A DNA stretch of 49,721 bases from positions 1 to 49,721 of the forward strand of contig JANQGV010000314.1 of the NCBI GenBank assembly GCA_028282925.1, read 5' to 3'. Made by a program: the position numbers and the translations under genes. Below are positions 8,428 to 17,166 of the stretch, piece by piece (position 1 is the first letter of the stretch; each line of letters begins with the position of its first letter). Below the pieces are notes generated by a model, which ran no database searches, was not told where the DNA came from, and was given only the letters and a program-made list of their open reading frames with translations. This DNA is from Thermodesulfobacteriota bacterium (GTDB taxonomy: Bacteria > Desulfobacterota > WTBG01 > CAIYCZ01 > CAIRTM01).

Positions 8428-8686
8428 AGTATTTAACGTTGATTAGTTACGGGCTTTCTTAATCCCATTGCAACGCTGCCGAGCGCAGCGATTGCAGGAG
8501 GGGATGAGGGTCGACATGTTTGAGCCCCGTTTTTCTGGGGCGAGTTTGTTGACCCGCCGACTGAAATCGTGCCGCGAGGGTATCCCGTCTGTTAAGGCGG
8601 GACAAGTTGCAGGGCGCCTTTTCTTTTGCCTCCTTTTCTTTGGGGCGAACAAAGAAAAGGAGGAGAAGACGTGTAGCGTCTTATAA
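8428..8686 (+). repeat. Family 1 structured repeat, full copy
   Basis: This is a 259-base element about 85-90% identical by eye to 9973-10231. Predicted stems in order are: a long arm GGGTCGACA...TGTTGACCC enclosing GCCCC/GGGGC; TCCCGTC/GGCGGGA; the 14-bp stem 8629-8642/8650-8663; and AAGACG/CGTCTT at the end. In the other copies the stems change in pairs. The open frames across it are not conserved as protein. It fills the 412-base gap between the crcB operon and the MFS gene. It could be a non-coding RNA or a mobile palindromic element. Confidence 0.85.
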
Positions 8687-8763
8687 AAAACCTTCTTTTG
8701 ACACGCTAAATGCTTCTCGAATTGCAAAGCCATAGGCTTTGCGTTTAGAAATCAACTAATAAT

Positions 8764-9882
8764 ATGTCCACACGCGTCCCACCCTTCGTGACCGTTCTTA
8801 TTGCAGTTTCCGTTGCCGGATTCGGATTCGGCGTTGTGCTGCCGGTCACGTCGGTAATTCTGGAAAACATGCATGTGGCCACGCCCGTCACCGGACTTAT
8901 GGCTACGGTTATGTTTGCGGGTCTGGCCCTTGGAGCGCCGCTTGTCGGTCGCAGCATTGAATGCTACGGACTCCGCCCTACACTGACGGCCGGATTGTCC
9001 ATTACCGGTCTGAGCATGTTCCTGCTCAGCTTCGGGGTATCACTCCCGGCCTGGTTCCTGTTTCGCTTTATCATGGGTGTGGGTTTCGGGGCGATATTCA
9101 CATCCTGCGAAACCCTTATCAACCGGGTCAGCACCGAGCAAAACCGGGGGCGCAACCTGGGGCTGTACGGGTTTGCCTTTTCACTGGCCCTTATGGCGGG
9201 ACCGGTCGGGTTGTGGCTCCTGAAGTTCGGCACCTGGCTTCCGTTTACCACTGCCGGAGTACTCTCTTTCGTCGGCGCTGCTGCTGCCTTTACTACCATC
9301 CCCTCTCTGCAGGAGCATACACCCGATTTACAATTTAACCGTGCCTTTCTCAAACGCCTGCGGGTTTCGCTTACCGCCATGATTATGTGCGGCTTCATGG
9401 AGGGGGCATTAATCGCCCTGATCCCTATCTATACTCTTCGCCGGGGATTTGATGAGGTGCAGACCGGTATCCTGCTGTTTGCCTTCATGCTCGGTCACGG
9501 CGGGCTCACACCGCTTATCGGTATGCTTGGCGACCGTATCGGCCTCCGTAACATGATAAAGCTCACCTACGGGCTGGGCAGCTTCAGTTTCCTGCTGGTA
9601 TTGTGCATACCGGACAGCATGTGGCTGACCGCCCTACTGCTTCTTGGCGGCGCATCGGTCGGCGCACTCTACCCGCTGGGCGTCGGACTGCTGGCCGAAG
9701 TGGTTTCCCCTGAAGAACTTGCCCGGGGTAATGCCCTGACAACGTTTTGCTATGGGCTGGGCAGCATTATCGGCCCGCTGTTTCCCGCTGTTATCATGCA
9801 TATAACCGTTCCCGCAAGCCTGTTTGTCGTTGCAGCAGGCTTGTATGTATGCATACTCATGACCATGTTAAAAAAGGACTAA
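8764..9882 (+). CDS. Major facilitator superfamily transporter
   Basis: A 372-residue polytopic protein with about 11-12 hydrophobic segments, short for an MFS transporter. Motif A-like sequence occurs after TM2 (GRSIECYGLRPTLTAG) and again in the second half (GMLGDRIGLRN), the pattern of a two-fold repeated MFS fold. Proline and glycine-rich TM4-5 (IMGVGFGAIFTSCETLINR, GLYGFAFSLALMAGPVG) suits the drug or sugar exporter branches. The substrate cannot be told. The start ATG has only a weak ribosome site. It stands alone between two copies of the family 1 repeat in the same orientation, which could allow loss or duplication of the gene by recombination. Confidence 0.88.
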   Translation: MSTRVPPFVTVLIAVSVAGFGFGVVLPVTSVILENMHVATPVTGLMATVMFAGLALGAPLVGRSIECYGLRPTLTAGLSITGLSMFLLSFGVSLPAWFLFRFIMGVGFGAIFTSCETLINRVSTEQNRGRNLGLYGFAFSLALMAGPVGLWLLKFGTWLPFTTAGVLSFVGAAAAFTTIPSLQEHTPDLQFNRAFLKRLRVSLTAMIMCGFMEGALIALIPIYTLRRGFDEVQTGILLFAFMLGHGGLTPLIGMLGDRIGLRNMIKLTYGLGSFSFLLVLCIPDSMWLTALLLLGGASVGALYPLGVGLLAEVVSPEELARGNALTTFCYGLGSIIGPLFPAVIMHITVPASLFVVAAGLYVCILMTMLKKD

Positions 9883-10344
9883 CAGTCGCCGAAAGTGCTC
9901 AACAAAACACATAGGTGTTTACTACTGCTCCCAAGGGGACTTGGGAACCACTTTAATAATAGGGTGAGCAAAAGTATTTACTGTTAATTTGTTACGGGCT
10001 TTCTTAATTCCCATTGCAACGCAGCCGAGTGCAGCGATTTCAGGAGGAAACAAGGGTCGACATGTTTGAGCCCCGGCTTGCCGGGCGAGTTTGTTGACCC
10101 GCCGACTGAAATCGTGCCGCGAGGGTATCCCGCCCGCTTTTGGCGGGACAAGTTGCAGGGCGCCTTTTCTTTTCCCCCTTTTCTTTGGGGCGAACAAAGA
10201 AAAGGGGTGGAAGACACGTAGCGTCTTATAAGATTTCTTTGGTACCGAAAACTGAAAAACTTTTCGAGGTTCACTGCCATATACGGTGAGTTTTAAAAAC
10301 AGAGGACGAGTGTGGACCCGTAAGATGGGCGTTATCCGCCAGCC
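9883..10344. other. Gene-free region holding a family 1 repeat
   Basis: The 462 bases between the MFS gene and the convergent epimerase gene contain a small hairpin CCCAAG-GGGA-CTTGGG at 9931-9946, which lacks a T-run, and then the family 1 repeat at 9973-10231. From 10232 to 10344 I see nothing recognisable. Confidence 0.6.
9973..10231 (+). repeat. Family 1 structured repeat, full copy
   Basis: This is the second full copy. Compared with 8428-8686 the inner hairpin becomes GCCCCGGC-TT-GCCGGGC, the stem TCCCGTC/GGCGGGA becomes TCCCGCC/GGCGGGA, and the CCTCC/GGAGG stem base becomes CCCC/GGGG (10175-10187 with 10195-10207). The loops GGGCGAA and the linking sequence ACCCGCCGACTGAAATCG are unchanged. 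The orientation is the same as in the other two copies. Confidence 0.85.
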
Positions 10345-11271
10345 TCACCGAAAAATGTTTTGCAAGGCGGGAAATGCCTCCCGATACCGAAACGCAAATC
10401 CGGCTTCCTCAAGGCGTCGGGGCACGACCCGCTGCCCGGATAGCAGCACCTCTTCGGCAAACTGCCCGAGCAGCAGCCTGAGCATAAATCCCGGGGCATG
10501 CAGCCACGAAGGACGATGCAACGCCTTACCCAGGGCTTTAAAAAAACTTCGGGCCGTCAACGGGTACGGAGCGGTTATGTTGAATGGACCGCTCAGGTCC
10601 GGCCGCTCAAGTAAAAATCTGATGGCCCGAACTTCATCTTCGATATGCACCCACGAGAGCCACTGCCGCCCGTTTCCCAAATGCCCCCCCATACCCAGGC
10701 GAAACGGTGTCGCAACTTTTTTCAAAAATCCTTCACTGCGTCCAAGAACAATACCGGTACGAACATATACGCATCTAACACCGTGCGCCTGCAGGCTTCC
10801 AACCGATGACTCCCACTGCCGGGCAACGTCGGCTAAATACCCCTGTCCGCCCGGCGAAGATTCATTCAGAACCTCGTCTCCCCTGTTGCCGTAAAAGCCG
10901 ATTGCGGAGGACTGAATCAGAGTGTGGGGTTTTTGCCGGGCCTGCTCCACGGCATGTACTACGGACTGCGCAGCCTGCAATCTGCTCTGCAGTATTGCCT
11001 CTTTTTTACGTGTGCTCCACCCCACTCCCGATGCGATGTTTTCCCCTGCCAGGTTGACTATGGCAGAGGCCTGCTCAACATGGGTTTCCCATGCACGTGT
11101 TGTATCGGGTGGCCCCCACGGCACAAAAACAACGTCTTTATCAAACTGTTTCCTGTAAATATCCGGGTTTCTGCTCAGCACAGTCACTGAATACCCGTTG
11201 GCGAGCAACTCCCGGCACAGGGCCCTGCCGATAAATCCTGTCCCGCCGGTAATAAGTATGTTCTTTTCCAC
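10345..11271 (-). CDS. TIGR01777 family NAD(P)-dependent epimerase/oxidoreductase
   Basis: An extended short-chain dehydrogenase of 308 residues. The nucleotide site GGTGFIG lies at 9-15. The SSAIGFYG block at 121-128 holds the tyrosine of the TIGR01777 group (YfcH-like). The C-terminal DUF1731 region is visible as PSWLHAPGFMLRLLLGQFAEEVL...GQRVVPRRLEEAGFAFRY, conserved in this family. The family is widespread, and its physiological substrate is unknown; sugar-nucleotide epimerase activity is only assumed from the fold. It is a single gene, divergent from the rhodanese operon and convergent with the MFS gene. Confidence 0.9.
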   Translation of the reverse strand: MEKNILITGGTGFIGRALCRELLANGYSVTVLSRNPDIYRKQFDKDVVFVPWGPPDTTRAWETHVEQASAIVNLAGENIASGVGWSTRKKEAILQSRLQAAQSVVHAVEQARQKPHTLIQSSAIGFYGNRGDEVLNESSPGGQGYLADVARQWESSVGSLQAHGVRCVYVRTGIVLGRSEGFLKKVATPFRLGMGGHLGNGRQWLSWVHIEDEVRAIRFLLERPDLSGPFNITAPYPLTARSFFKALGKALHRPSWLHAPGFMLRLLLGQFAEEVLLSGQRVVPRRLEEAGFAFRYREAFPALQNIFR

Positions 11272-11361
11272 AACCGTTCCGCTCTCAAACTAAATGCCGT
11301 GTATACGCATGGTCAAAAGAGTAATGCATTCCAACTGTCTCATAGCATATTTTAAAAACAT

Positions 11362-11390
11362 TTGCATAAAACATTTCCGCTATATATACT
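11362..11390 (+). promoter_or_regulatory. Candidate sigma-70 promoter of the rhodanese-ResB operon
   Basis: TTGCAT at 11362-11367 and TATACT at 11385-11390 are separated by exactly 17 bases. Transcription would start near 11397, about 44 bases before the ATG at 11441. This is the only well-spaced pair I found in the divergent region. Confidence 0.6.
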
Positions 11391-11440
11391 TTCGTATAAA
11401 CAAAGTATGAATGAAATCTTTTGCACAGGAGGTTTGAACC

Positions 11441-12262
11441 ATGGGCCTGAAAGACTTTTTCACTCCCGTTGCTTCCATGTCTCCGGATGAAGCCCGCGCT
11501 TATATACAAAAGCATTCCGAGGGGGCATACACCATTCTTGATGTTCGGCAACCCAAAGAATATGAACAGTCACATCTGCCGGGTGCCCGCCTGGTTCCAC
11601 TGCCGCAGCTTTCAGAACGCCTTTCAGAACTTGAAAAAAACCGGCCTGCCATCGTGTATTGTGCCAGCGGCGGTCGCAGCCGCGTTGCCGCCCAGATGCT
11701 TTCCGGCAACGGCTTCACTGAAGTCTACAACCTGTCCGGCGGAATCAAGGCCTGGAGTGGACACACTGCTGCCGGACCGCCGGAGTCCCATCTCAATTTT
11801 GTTTCTCAAATAGAAAGTCCGGAACAGGTACTTGCGTTGGCCTGGCATTTTGAAAACGCTCAAAGCATTTTCTACCGGGAGTTGCAGGACAATACTACCG
11901 ACAAATCAATAGCCGGACTTTTTGAGGAATTGGCCGATTATGAAGAAAATCATAAAATGCACATTGCCGCGCTCTGCAGGGAAGCAAACTATTCCCAGGC
12001 GGAAATAGATAAAACAGCTTCAGAGATTATTGAAGGCGGTTTTGGCAAAAATTCGTTCCTGACCGGCAACCGGCAGCATCTGGACTCCGATATCGGCATT
12101 TTAAGTATCGCAATGATGCTGGAGGCCCAGTCATTGGATCTGTACATGCGCTTGGCCAGCGAAACAAAAAACGAAGCTGCTCAACAGATTCTTCTTAAAG
12201 TTGCACAGGAAGAAAAGCACCATCTTTTGTCACTGGCAACAATGCTCGAAGCCCAGTACTAA
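11441..12262 (+). CDS. Rhodanese domain - ferritin-like domain fusion
   Basis: A 273-residue cytosolic fusion. Residues about 10-108 form a rhodanese domain with DVRQPKEYEQSHLPGA (34-49) and the active loop CASGGRSR with Cys74, the residue that carries persulfide. Residues about 120-273 form a rubrerythrin/ferritin-like four-helix domain with candidate di-iron ligands in YEENHKMH, MLEAQSLDLY and QEEKHH. No rubredoxin module is present. The fusion recurs in sulfate-reducing and related bacteria, where a role in sulfur transfer or in peroxide and oxygen defence is suspected but unproven. AGGAGG lies 8 bases before the ATG. It is first in a run of five plus-strand genes. Confidence 0.9.
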   Translation: MGLKDFFTPVASMSPDEARAYIQKHSEGAYTILDVRQPKEYEQSHLPGARLVPLPQLSERLSELEKNRPAIVYCASGGRSRVAAQMLSGNGFTEVYNLSGGIKAWSGHTAAGPPESHLNFVSQIESPEQVLALAWHFENAQSIFYRELQDNTTDKSIAGLFEELADYEENHKMHIAALCREANYSQAEIDKTASEIIEGGFGKNSFLTGNRQHLDSDIGILSIAMMLEAQSLDLYMRLASETKNEAAQQILLKVAQEEKHHLLSLATMLEAQY

Positions 12263-12286
12263 CCTGCATACAAGAAAAAAGCGCCC

Positions 12287-13384
12287 ATGGCCCATTTAGT
12301 TTTGATCGGTGGAGGTCATGCCCACCTGACAATACTCGCAAACTGTTCCGACTATATCAACAAAGGACATCGCGTTATCCTCATCGGCCCAAACCCCTAC
12401 CATTACTATTCCGGCATGGGGCCCGGCATGCTCGCAGGAACCTATCTTCCCGATCAAATCCGCTTCCCGATCAAACAAATCATCGAGGCCCGGGGAGGTT
12501 CTTTTGTCGAAGACAGGGCTGTTCGTATTGATCCGCACACCAAAACCGTACTGTGCGCATCCGGAACCAGTATCGGCTATGACGTGCTTTCGTGCAACAC
12601 CGGCAGCACCGTTTCCTATGACCACCTTGGCAGCTCCGACGCCCTTTTTGCCGTAAAACCGATTGAAACCCTTCTACAGGCCCGGGAGCATATTCTCAAT
12701 CTCCTTCCCGGCAGCACCCCCGGCATTGTGGTAATCGGCGGCGGCCCGGCGGGCCTTGAGATGGCCGGAGCTGTGCGGCGACTTGTTGAGGACAATAACG
12801 CCCATGCGGATATTACCCTGATTGCAGGAACCGGACTCCTCAAGCGCTTTCCAGAAAAAGCACGGTACCTTGCTCGTTCCCGCTGTAAGGCCCTCAACAT
12901 TGCCGTCCGCGAAGACTGCCGCGTAGAGCATATTGAATCGCAAAAAGTCATTCTGAGCGACGGTAAACAGCTCCCTTTCGACGCCGCAATCATCGCCACC
13001 GGCATCAAGCCTTCTTCCCTGTTTGCTGCCTCTGGACTTCAGGCCTCTTCAGACGGCGGTTTAACGGTAAACACCTTTTTGCAGTCCGTAACCGCTCCCG
13101 AAATCTTCGGTGGCGGCGATTGTATTCATTTTCAGGACCGGCCTCTTGACAAAGTGGGCGTTTATGCCGTACGGGAAAGCTCTATCCTGCATAACAACCT
13201 TATGGCCGCCCTTGAAAACCGTCCCCTGGTCCCGTTTTTTCCCCAGGAAAAATATATGCTGCTCCTCAACATGGGTGATGACCGGGCTTTTTTTTGCAGA
13301 AACAAACGTGTTTACGAAGGCAGGCTTTTTTTCAAGCTAAAGGACTTTATTGACAGGTCGTTTATGAAGAAATTTTCACAATAA
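12287..13384 (+). CDS. FAD/NAD-dependent oxidoreductase, stand-alone TIGR03169-like (SelD-fusion type)
   Basis: A 365-residue flavoprotein of the two-dinucleotide-binding (NDH-2/sulfide:quinone reductase-like) fold. The FAD site is VLIGGGHAHL (5-14) and the NAD site VVIGGGPAGLEMAG (148-161). The FAD-binding end motif is FGGGDCIHF near 282. The H-A-H sequence after the first GGG is typical of the group that in other species is fused to the N-terminus of selenide water dikinase; no SelD domain is present here. The electron partner is unknown; quinone or a sulfur species is plausible from the fold. It starts 24 bases behind the rhodanese-ferritin gene and has a poor ribosome site, which suggests coupling. 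Confidence 0.82.
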   Translation: MAHLVLIGGGHAHLTILANCSDYINKGHRVILIGPNPYHYYSGMGPGMLAGTYLPDQIRFPIKQIIEARGGSFVEDRAVRIDPHTKTVLCASGTSIGYDVLSCNTGSTVSYDHLGSSDALFAVKPIETLLQAREHILNLLPGSTPGIVVIGGGPAGLEMAGAVRRLVEDNNAHADITLIAGTGLLKRFPEKARYLARSRCKALNIAVREDCRVEHIESQKVILSDGKQLPFDAAIIATGIKPSSLFAASGLQASSDGGLTVNTFLQSVTAPEIFGGGDCIHFQDRPLDKVGVYAVRESSILHNNLMAALENRPLVPFFPQEKYMLLLNMGDDRAFFCRNKRVYEGRLFFKLKDFIDRSFMKKFSQ

Positions 13385-13426
13385 GCTGGGTGTTTTTTTG
13401 CACAGCCGGCTTTAAGAAATAGTTTT

Positions 13427-14695
13427 ATGAAAAAACACCTTAAAAAAGCTTTGCATTGCGCTTCCTCAATAAACCTCACTATCATACTGCTCTGTCTCAT
13501 TGGCCTTCTTGTTCTCATTCAAAACAGCGTCCAAATAGTGCCGAAAGCAGCTACTGCCTGGCCTATACTTAAAAATCTTACTTCTTCAAATCTCTTTGTC
13601 GGGCTGCTGATTCTTTTTTGTGTCAATCTTCTCGCCTGCAGCCTCACTCATCTGTTGAGCACCATAAAAACGGCCAAAGCCGCCCGGCAGACACCCTATG
13701 ATGCGGCTTTGGAAAATATGCCTATAAAAAAAAGCTTTTCCTGCAATGCATCCGATACGGTTCTCGAGAGGTTAACCGCGAGTGTTTCTCGCCGCATTCA
13801 TGCGCCGGCATGCCATACCGATACAGATGGGGCAGACTGGATTTCCGTTGAACAGGGCCGCTTTGCTTCCATCGGTTTCTACCTTGCGCACCTCAGTCTG
13901 CTCTCCCTTGTTATCGGTGTTATCCTGTCGACCCAGGGATTTCACTATCTCATCGACATCGGCAAAAACCAGACAATTGATCCGTTATTGGTTGTCGACA
14001 ATAATAAAAACAGAATCAATCTTGGGTTCGGGCTTCACTGTGAAACGTTTTCAGTCCCGCATCAACCCGGCTCACAGGAAACCGTCGGACATCAAAGCAC
14101 TCTGAGCATTCTTGAAGATGGAAAAAAAACAAGGACCAAAACCATTACCTTCGGCAATCCTCTTAACTATAGCGGCATATCAATTTACCAGAACCGCTTC
14201 AGCCGTGAAATAAAACACGCCCGCATTGTGATTACCGCACCGGACAAGGGACAGCACATTGTAGAGGTAAAAAACGGACAGACTTTTACGGTGCCCGGAA
14301 CACGCATTCCTGTCCGGGCCACCTCCTTTAAAAAAGAGTCTTTACAGCTTATCAGCCTTGCCCCCCGGGCAAGGCTCTGGATATCCAAAAACACCGGCGC
14401 TTTTACTGAGCCTGATCTAAAAAAGTACAGATTCACCCTTCAGGGGTTTTTCACCAGGGAGATGACCAACCTTAAAATCATTAAAGACCCGGGCCGTATT
14501 CTTGTCTGGTACGGTTTTTTAAGCATGATTGCCGGGTTCGGCATTATGTTTTTTTATTCCCACCGTCGACTTCTTATAAAAACCACTTCCGGACCTGACG
14601 GCACGTCAATTGTTATAGGTGCTTCAGCAACTAAAAACAGGGCCGCTTTTAAAAAAAGGATTGCGCACATACAGCAGGATATTGAAAGGATATAG
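13427..14695 (+). CDS. resB: Cytochrome c biogenesis protein ResB (Ccs1)
   Basis: The 422-residue protein has the ResB layout: two N-terminal membrane helices (about 16-33 and 55-76), a third at about 150-170, a large extracytoplasmic domain, and a last helix at about 363-383 (WYGFLSMIAGFGIMFFYSHRR). GISIYQNRFSR (about 254-264) near the end of the soluble domain is typical. With CcsA it forms System II haem lyase, which carries haem across the membrane and attaches it to CXXCH motifs of cytochromes c. The ccsA gene follows after 2 bases. It is 42 bases from the flavoprotein gene, so the operon probably continues from upstream. Confidence 0.9.
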   Translation: MKKHLKKALHCASSINLTIILLCLIGLLVLIQNSVQIVPKAATAWPILKNLTSSNLFVGLLILFCVNLLACSLTHLLSTIKTAKAARQTPYDAALENMPIKKSFSCNASDTVLERLTASVSRRIHAPACHTDTDGADWISVEQGRFASIGFYLAHLSLLSLVIGVILSTQGFHYLIDIGKNQTIDPLLVVDNNKNRINLGFGLHCETFSVPHQPGSQETVGHQSTLSILEDGKKTRTKTITFGNPLNYSGISIYQNRFSREIKHARIVITAPDKGQHIVEVKNGQTFTVPGTRIPVRATSFKKESLQLISLAPRARLWISKNTGAFTEPDLKKYRFTLQGFFTREMTNLKIIKDPGRILVWYGFLSMIAGFGIMFFYSHRRLLIKTTSGPDGTSIVIGASATKNRAAFKKRIAHIQQDIERI

Positions 14696-14697
14696 GC

Positions 14698-15546
14698 ATG
14701 TACAATATTATCATCTATAACGTGCTCTGTTATATATACCTGCTGTGTACCCTCTTCTACGCCGGACATATTTTTTTCAGAAAAAACACCTTGGGCAAAG
14801 CCGCTACCGCCTTGACCTTTTTTGCATTAATCGTGCATACCGCCGCTTTTATCATCCGATGGGTTGAGTCGCATCAACTGGGCATCGGGCATTTGCCTAT
14901 TCGAGGGCCGTATGAGTGCCTGACCTTTTCCGCCGGCATTATCATACTGTTTTATCTGGGTATAGAGCGCAGCATCCGTACAAGAGCTTTTGGAGTCGTA
15001 ATCCTGCCTTTGGCAACACTCATGATGATCTTTGCTGCTCTCAGCTCAGAAATCGACCATGCAATTTATCCGATGCCTGAAGTACTGCAGGGCAACTATA
15101 TCAACTACCACCTATCAGCCTGTTTCGTCGGCTACGGGGCTTTTACCGTTTCATGCGTTGCAAGCATCATGTTTCTGGCAATTCAACAGGGAATTATTTC
15201 TCCCGCAAATATCCTTAAGCGCCTGTACCTGGCACGGGAAACCCTTGATGATATCAGTTACAAAATGATCGCTGTCGGTTTTATCATGTTCAGTATTATG
15301 ATTGTTACCGGCATGTTCCGATCAAAAATCATCTGGGGCCGTTACTGGGAATGGGACCCGGTGCAGACATGGTCGTTCCTGGCCTGGGTTGTGTATGCGG
15401 TTATACTTCATGGAAGATATACCTGGCGGTGGAGCGGCGGCTTGACCGCAGTTTTATCAATTGTGGGCTTTATTCTTTCAATTATCAGCTTCCTTATCGG
15501 GGCCGGTTTTCTTTCCAGCAGCATGCATTTTCCCATTACCGGCTGA
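14698..15546 (+). CDS. ccsA: Cytochrome c assembly protein CcsA/ResC
   Basis: A 282-residue membrane protein with about eight hydrophobic segments. The tryptophan-rich haem-handling motif (WWD domain) reads WGRYWEWDPVQTW at 213-225. Likely haem-ligand histidines lie in IVHTAA (His47), NYHLS (His138) and ILHGRYTW (about His241). It is the second half of the System II haem lyase with ResB. The start ATG is 2 bases after the ResB stop, so translation is coupled. Confidence 0.93.
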   Translation: MYNIIIYNVLCYIYLLCTLFYAGHIFFRKNTLGKAATALTFFALIVHTAAFIIRWVESHQLGIGHLPIRGPYECLTFSAGIIILFYLGIERSIRTRAFGVVILPLATLMMIFAALSSEIDHAIYPMPEVLQGNYINYHLSACFVGYGAFTVSCVASIMFLAIQQGIISPANILKRLYLARETLDDISYKMIAVGFIMFSIMIVTGMFRSKIIWGRYWEWDPVQTWSFLAWVVYAVILHGRYTWRWSGGLTAVLSIVGFILSIISFLIGAGFLSSSMHFPITG

Positions 15547-15557
15547 CAGGGGACCCT

Positions 15558-16445
15558 ATGATTGTTTTGAAATCTATGAAATCTAAATATATCTTCATTC
15601 TTTTGATGCTCTCAATTTCTGTCACAGGTACCGCTGCGGCAACTGACGACAAAACCACCGATACAACAAAACAACACCCGATACGGCAACCTGCCCGCAT
15701 GTGTGAAATGGGCTCACAGGAACTTGACGGCCTGCTTCCCGACTTACAGCACCGCCTCCCTGTTTTTAAAAAACGCCTTCAGGCAATCTGTGAAATGTAC
15801 ACCGGGTGCGGGCCTTACTGCAACGACCCCCTCCCCGATGAAACAAAAAACTGGTTTCCCTATCAAAAAACAAATTGTACCATGTTTGTTTTGTATACAG
15901 CCGCCCTTACAAACAGTACATCTTTTAACGAAGCACTGTGCCATATGCGCTTGCTGCATTACCGCAACGGGGAGGTACACTTTAAAAACCGCTATCATTT
16001 TACTACCGACCGAATTTCCGACCCTGCCAACAGCTACTTCACCGCCTGCACCGAGCAGTTTTCTGCCGACTCCGCATATCTTAAAAAGAAAACCCTGACG
16101 TTGAATAAAAAGACTGACGGTTCTTTTCTTTTCGATGGCAAACTGGGCGGATGGTTCAAAACCCTCACCATTCACTATATGCCCCGTGAAGGTTTTACCA
16201 TGGGCAGACTCAAACCCTTACCCGGGGTTGTGGGCATAGCCTTTGTTAAAAAATCAAACTGGGATATAGGCGTACTGGTGGGCCATGAGGGAATTCTGGC
16301 AAACGGCGACCTCTACCATTCCTCACCGGGCAAAGGGGTGAACGTTCAAAAGAACTACCTCCAGACGGTCTTTCCTGATTCCGACTGGGAAGGCTTTATC
16401 TTGTTCAAAATTAACCAGGTACCCCTGCCGTCTGAATATAAATAA
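15558..16445 (+). CDS. Exported DUF1460-like protein (NlpC/P60-type fold)
   Basis: The open frame continues upstream over ccsA, but the ATG at 15558 has an AGGGGA site and opens a signal peptide (MIVLKSMKSKYIF, hydrophobic core, cleavage near Ala28). The mature part resembles DUF1460 (amidase-like, NlpC/P60 superfamily): a candidate nucleophile Cys107 in KTNCTMFVLY, in the place of the family D-C-x-T, and a candidate His in DLYHSS near residue 262. Members act on peptidoglycan or peptides outside the cytosol. It is 11 bases behind ccsA, last in the operon. Why it sits with the haem lyase is unclear. Confidence 0.7.
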   Translation: MIVLKSMKSKYIFILLMLSISVTGTAAATDDKTTDTTKQHPIRQPARMCEMGSQELDGLLPDLQHRLPVFKKRLQAICEMYTGCGPYCNDPLPDETKNWFPYQKTNCTMFVLYTAALTNSTSFNEALCHMRLLHYRNGEVHFKNRYHFTTDRISDPANSYFTACTEQFSADSAYLKKKTLTLNKKTDGSFLFDGKLGGWFKTLTIHYMPREGFTMGRLKPLPGVVGIAFVKKSNWDIGVLVGHEGILANGDLYHSSPGKGVNVQKNYLQTVFPDSDWEGFILFKINQVPLPSEYK

Positions 16446-16521
16446 TAAGATAACAGCTCACCTAACCACGCTTCCATAGTACGGATTATTGCAGCAGCTT
16501 TCAAAATACTCTCTTGCCCGA

Positions 16522-16646
16522 AAGACCTATGGAAAATGTTCAGATACAAGGCGCGTGAAACCTTTTGGAGTGAGGCGTACTTGACTGTACGCCGCAGCGA
16601 TAAAAGGTGAGCGCAACGCAGTAAATGGATGTTTTCCATAGGTCGC
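16522..16646. repeat. Family 2 repeat
   Basis: This is a complete copy. Its ends are inverted repeats: GACCTATGGAAAA on the left pairs with TTTTCCATAGGTC on the right. The core has GGCGTAC-TTGACT-GTACGCC flanked by CCTTTT/AAAAGG. The ends and inner arms differ from other copies but still pair within this copy. It fills the gap between the DUF1460-like gene and the convergent exported protein gene. Confidence 0.85.
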
Positions 16647-16665
16647 TTATGGGATGGCCCTTTGC

Positions 16666-17166
16666 CTACAGGATGTTGATCGGACACAGGCTTATCTCCA
16701 GCGACCCGATAAGCGCAGCTTCCACGATACAGGTAACACCGTCACATTCCCTTAGCAGCGAAATCATAGTGTCGACCGCGCCGAGTATGCATTCGACCAC
16801 ATCAAAAACCCCCTGGCTCACCAGACCGCTCCCTGATACGACCTCTAGACCGGTATCCGGCGACCACGATACGAACGAACGCTCTCCGTCGGCAATAAGC
16901 AGCATCCGGTTTTCATTTCGAGCCATGCCCAAAGGCACACCAATGGTCACAGGTTCGCCTTCCGGCCCGGCAAAGGTTACCGTTTGAAAAACAAAACCCT
17001 GATGCACCTGCAGATCCTTCTCGGCTTCTGCCCCGGCTGAGTGCAAAAGCATTGCCAGCAGTCCGGCCGGCATCCTGTTCTGGTACTGCCCGGCATACAC
17101 AGTGCTGAAAAGGCTCACTGCAAAAAATGCTGCACCGAAAAATGTGAAAATGATTTTTTTCTTCAT
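16666..17166 (-). CDS. Exported hypothetical protein
   Basis: A protein of 166 residues that I do not recognise. The open frame extends upstream to 17361, but the ATG at 17166 has a GGAGA site 7 bases before it and opens a clear signal peptide (MKKKIIFTFFGAAFFAVSLFSTVYA, written as positions 1-25). The mature protein has a beta-rich middle (GFVFQTVTFAGPEGEPVTIG, about 60-79; MLLIADGERSFVSW) and a C-terminal part with four cysteines that may form disulfides. No catalytic motif is visible. It is probably periplasmic. It diverges from the LysM transglycosylase gene. Confidence 0.65.
   Translation of the reverse strand: MKKKIIFTFFGAAFFAVSLFSTVYAGQYQNRMPAGLLAMLLHSAGAEAEKDLQVHQGFVFQTVTFAGPEGEPVTIGVPLGMARNENRMLLIADGERSFVSWSPDTGLEVVSGSGLVSQGVFDVVECILGAVDTMISLLRECDGVTCIVEAALIGSLEISLCPINIL

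Noticed and set aside
8443-8733. Open frames across the family 1 repeat (also 9922-10280) with FFGANKEK-like translations
   Set aside because: They arise from the repeat itself; the frames change between copies while the hairpins are kept, so they are not protein genes.
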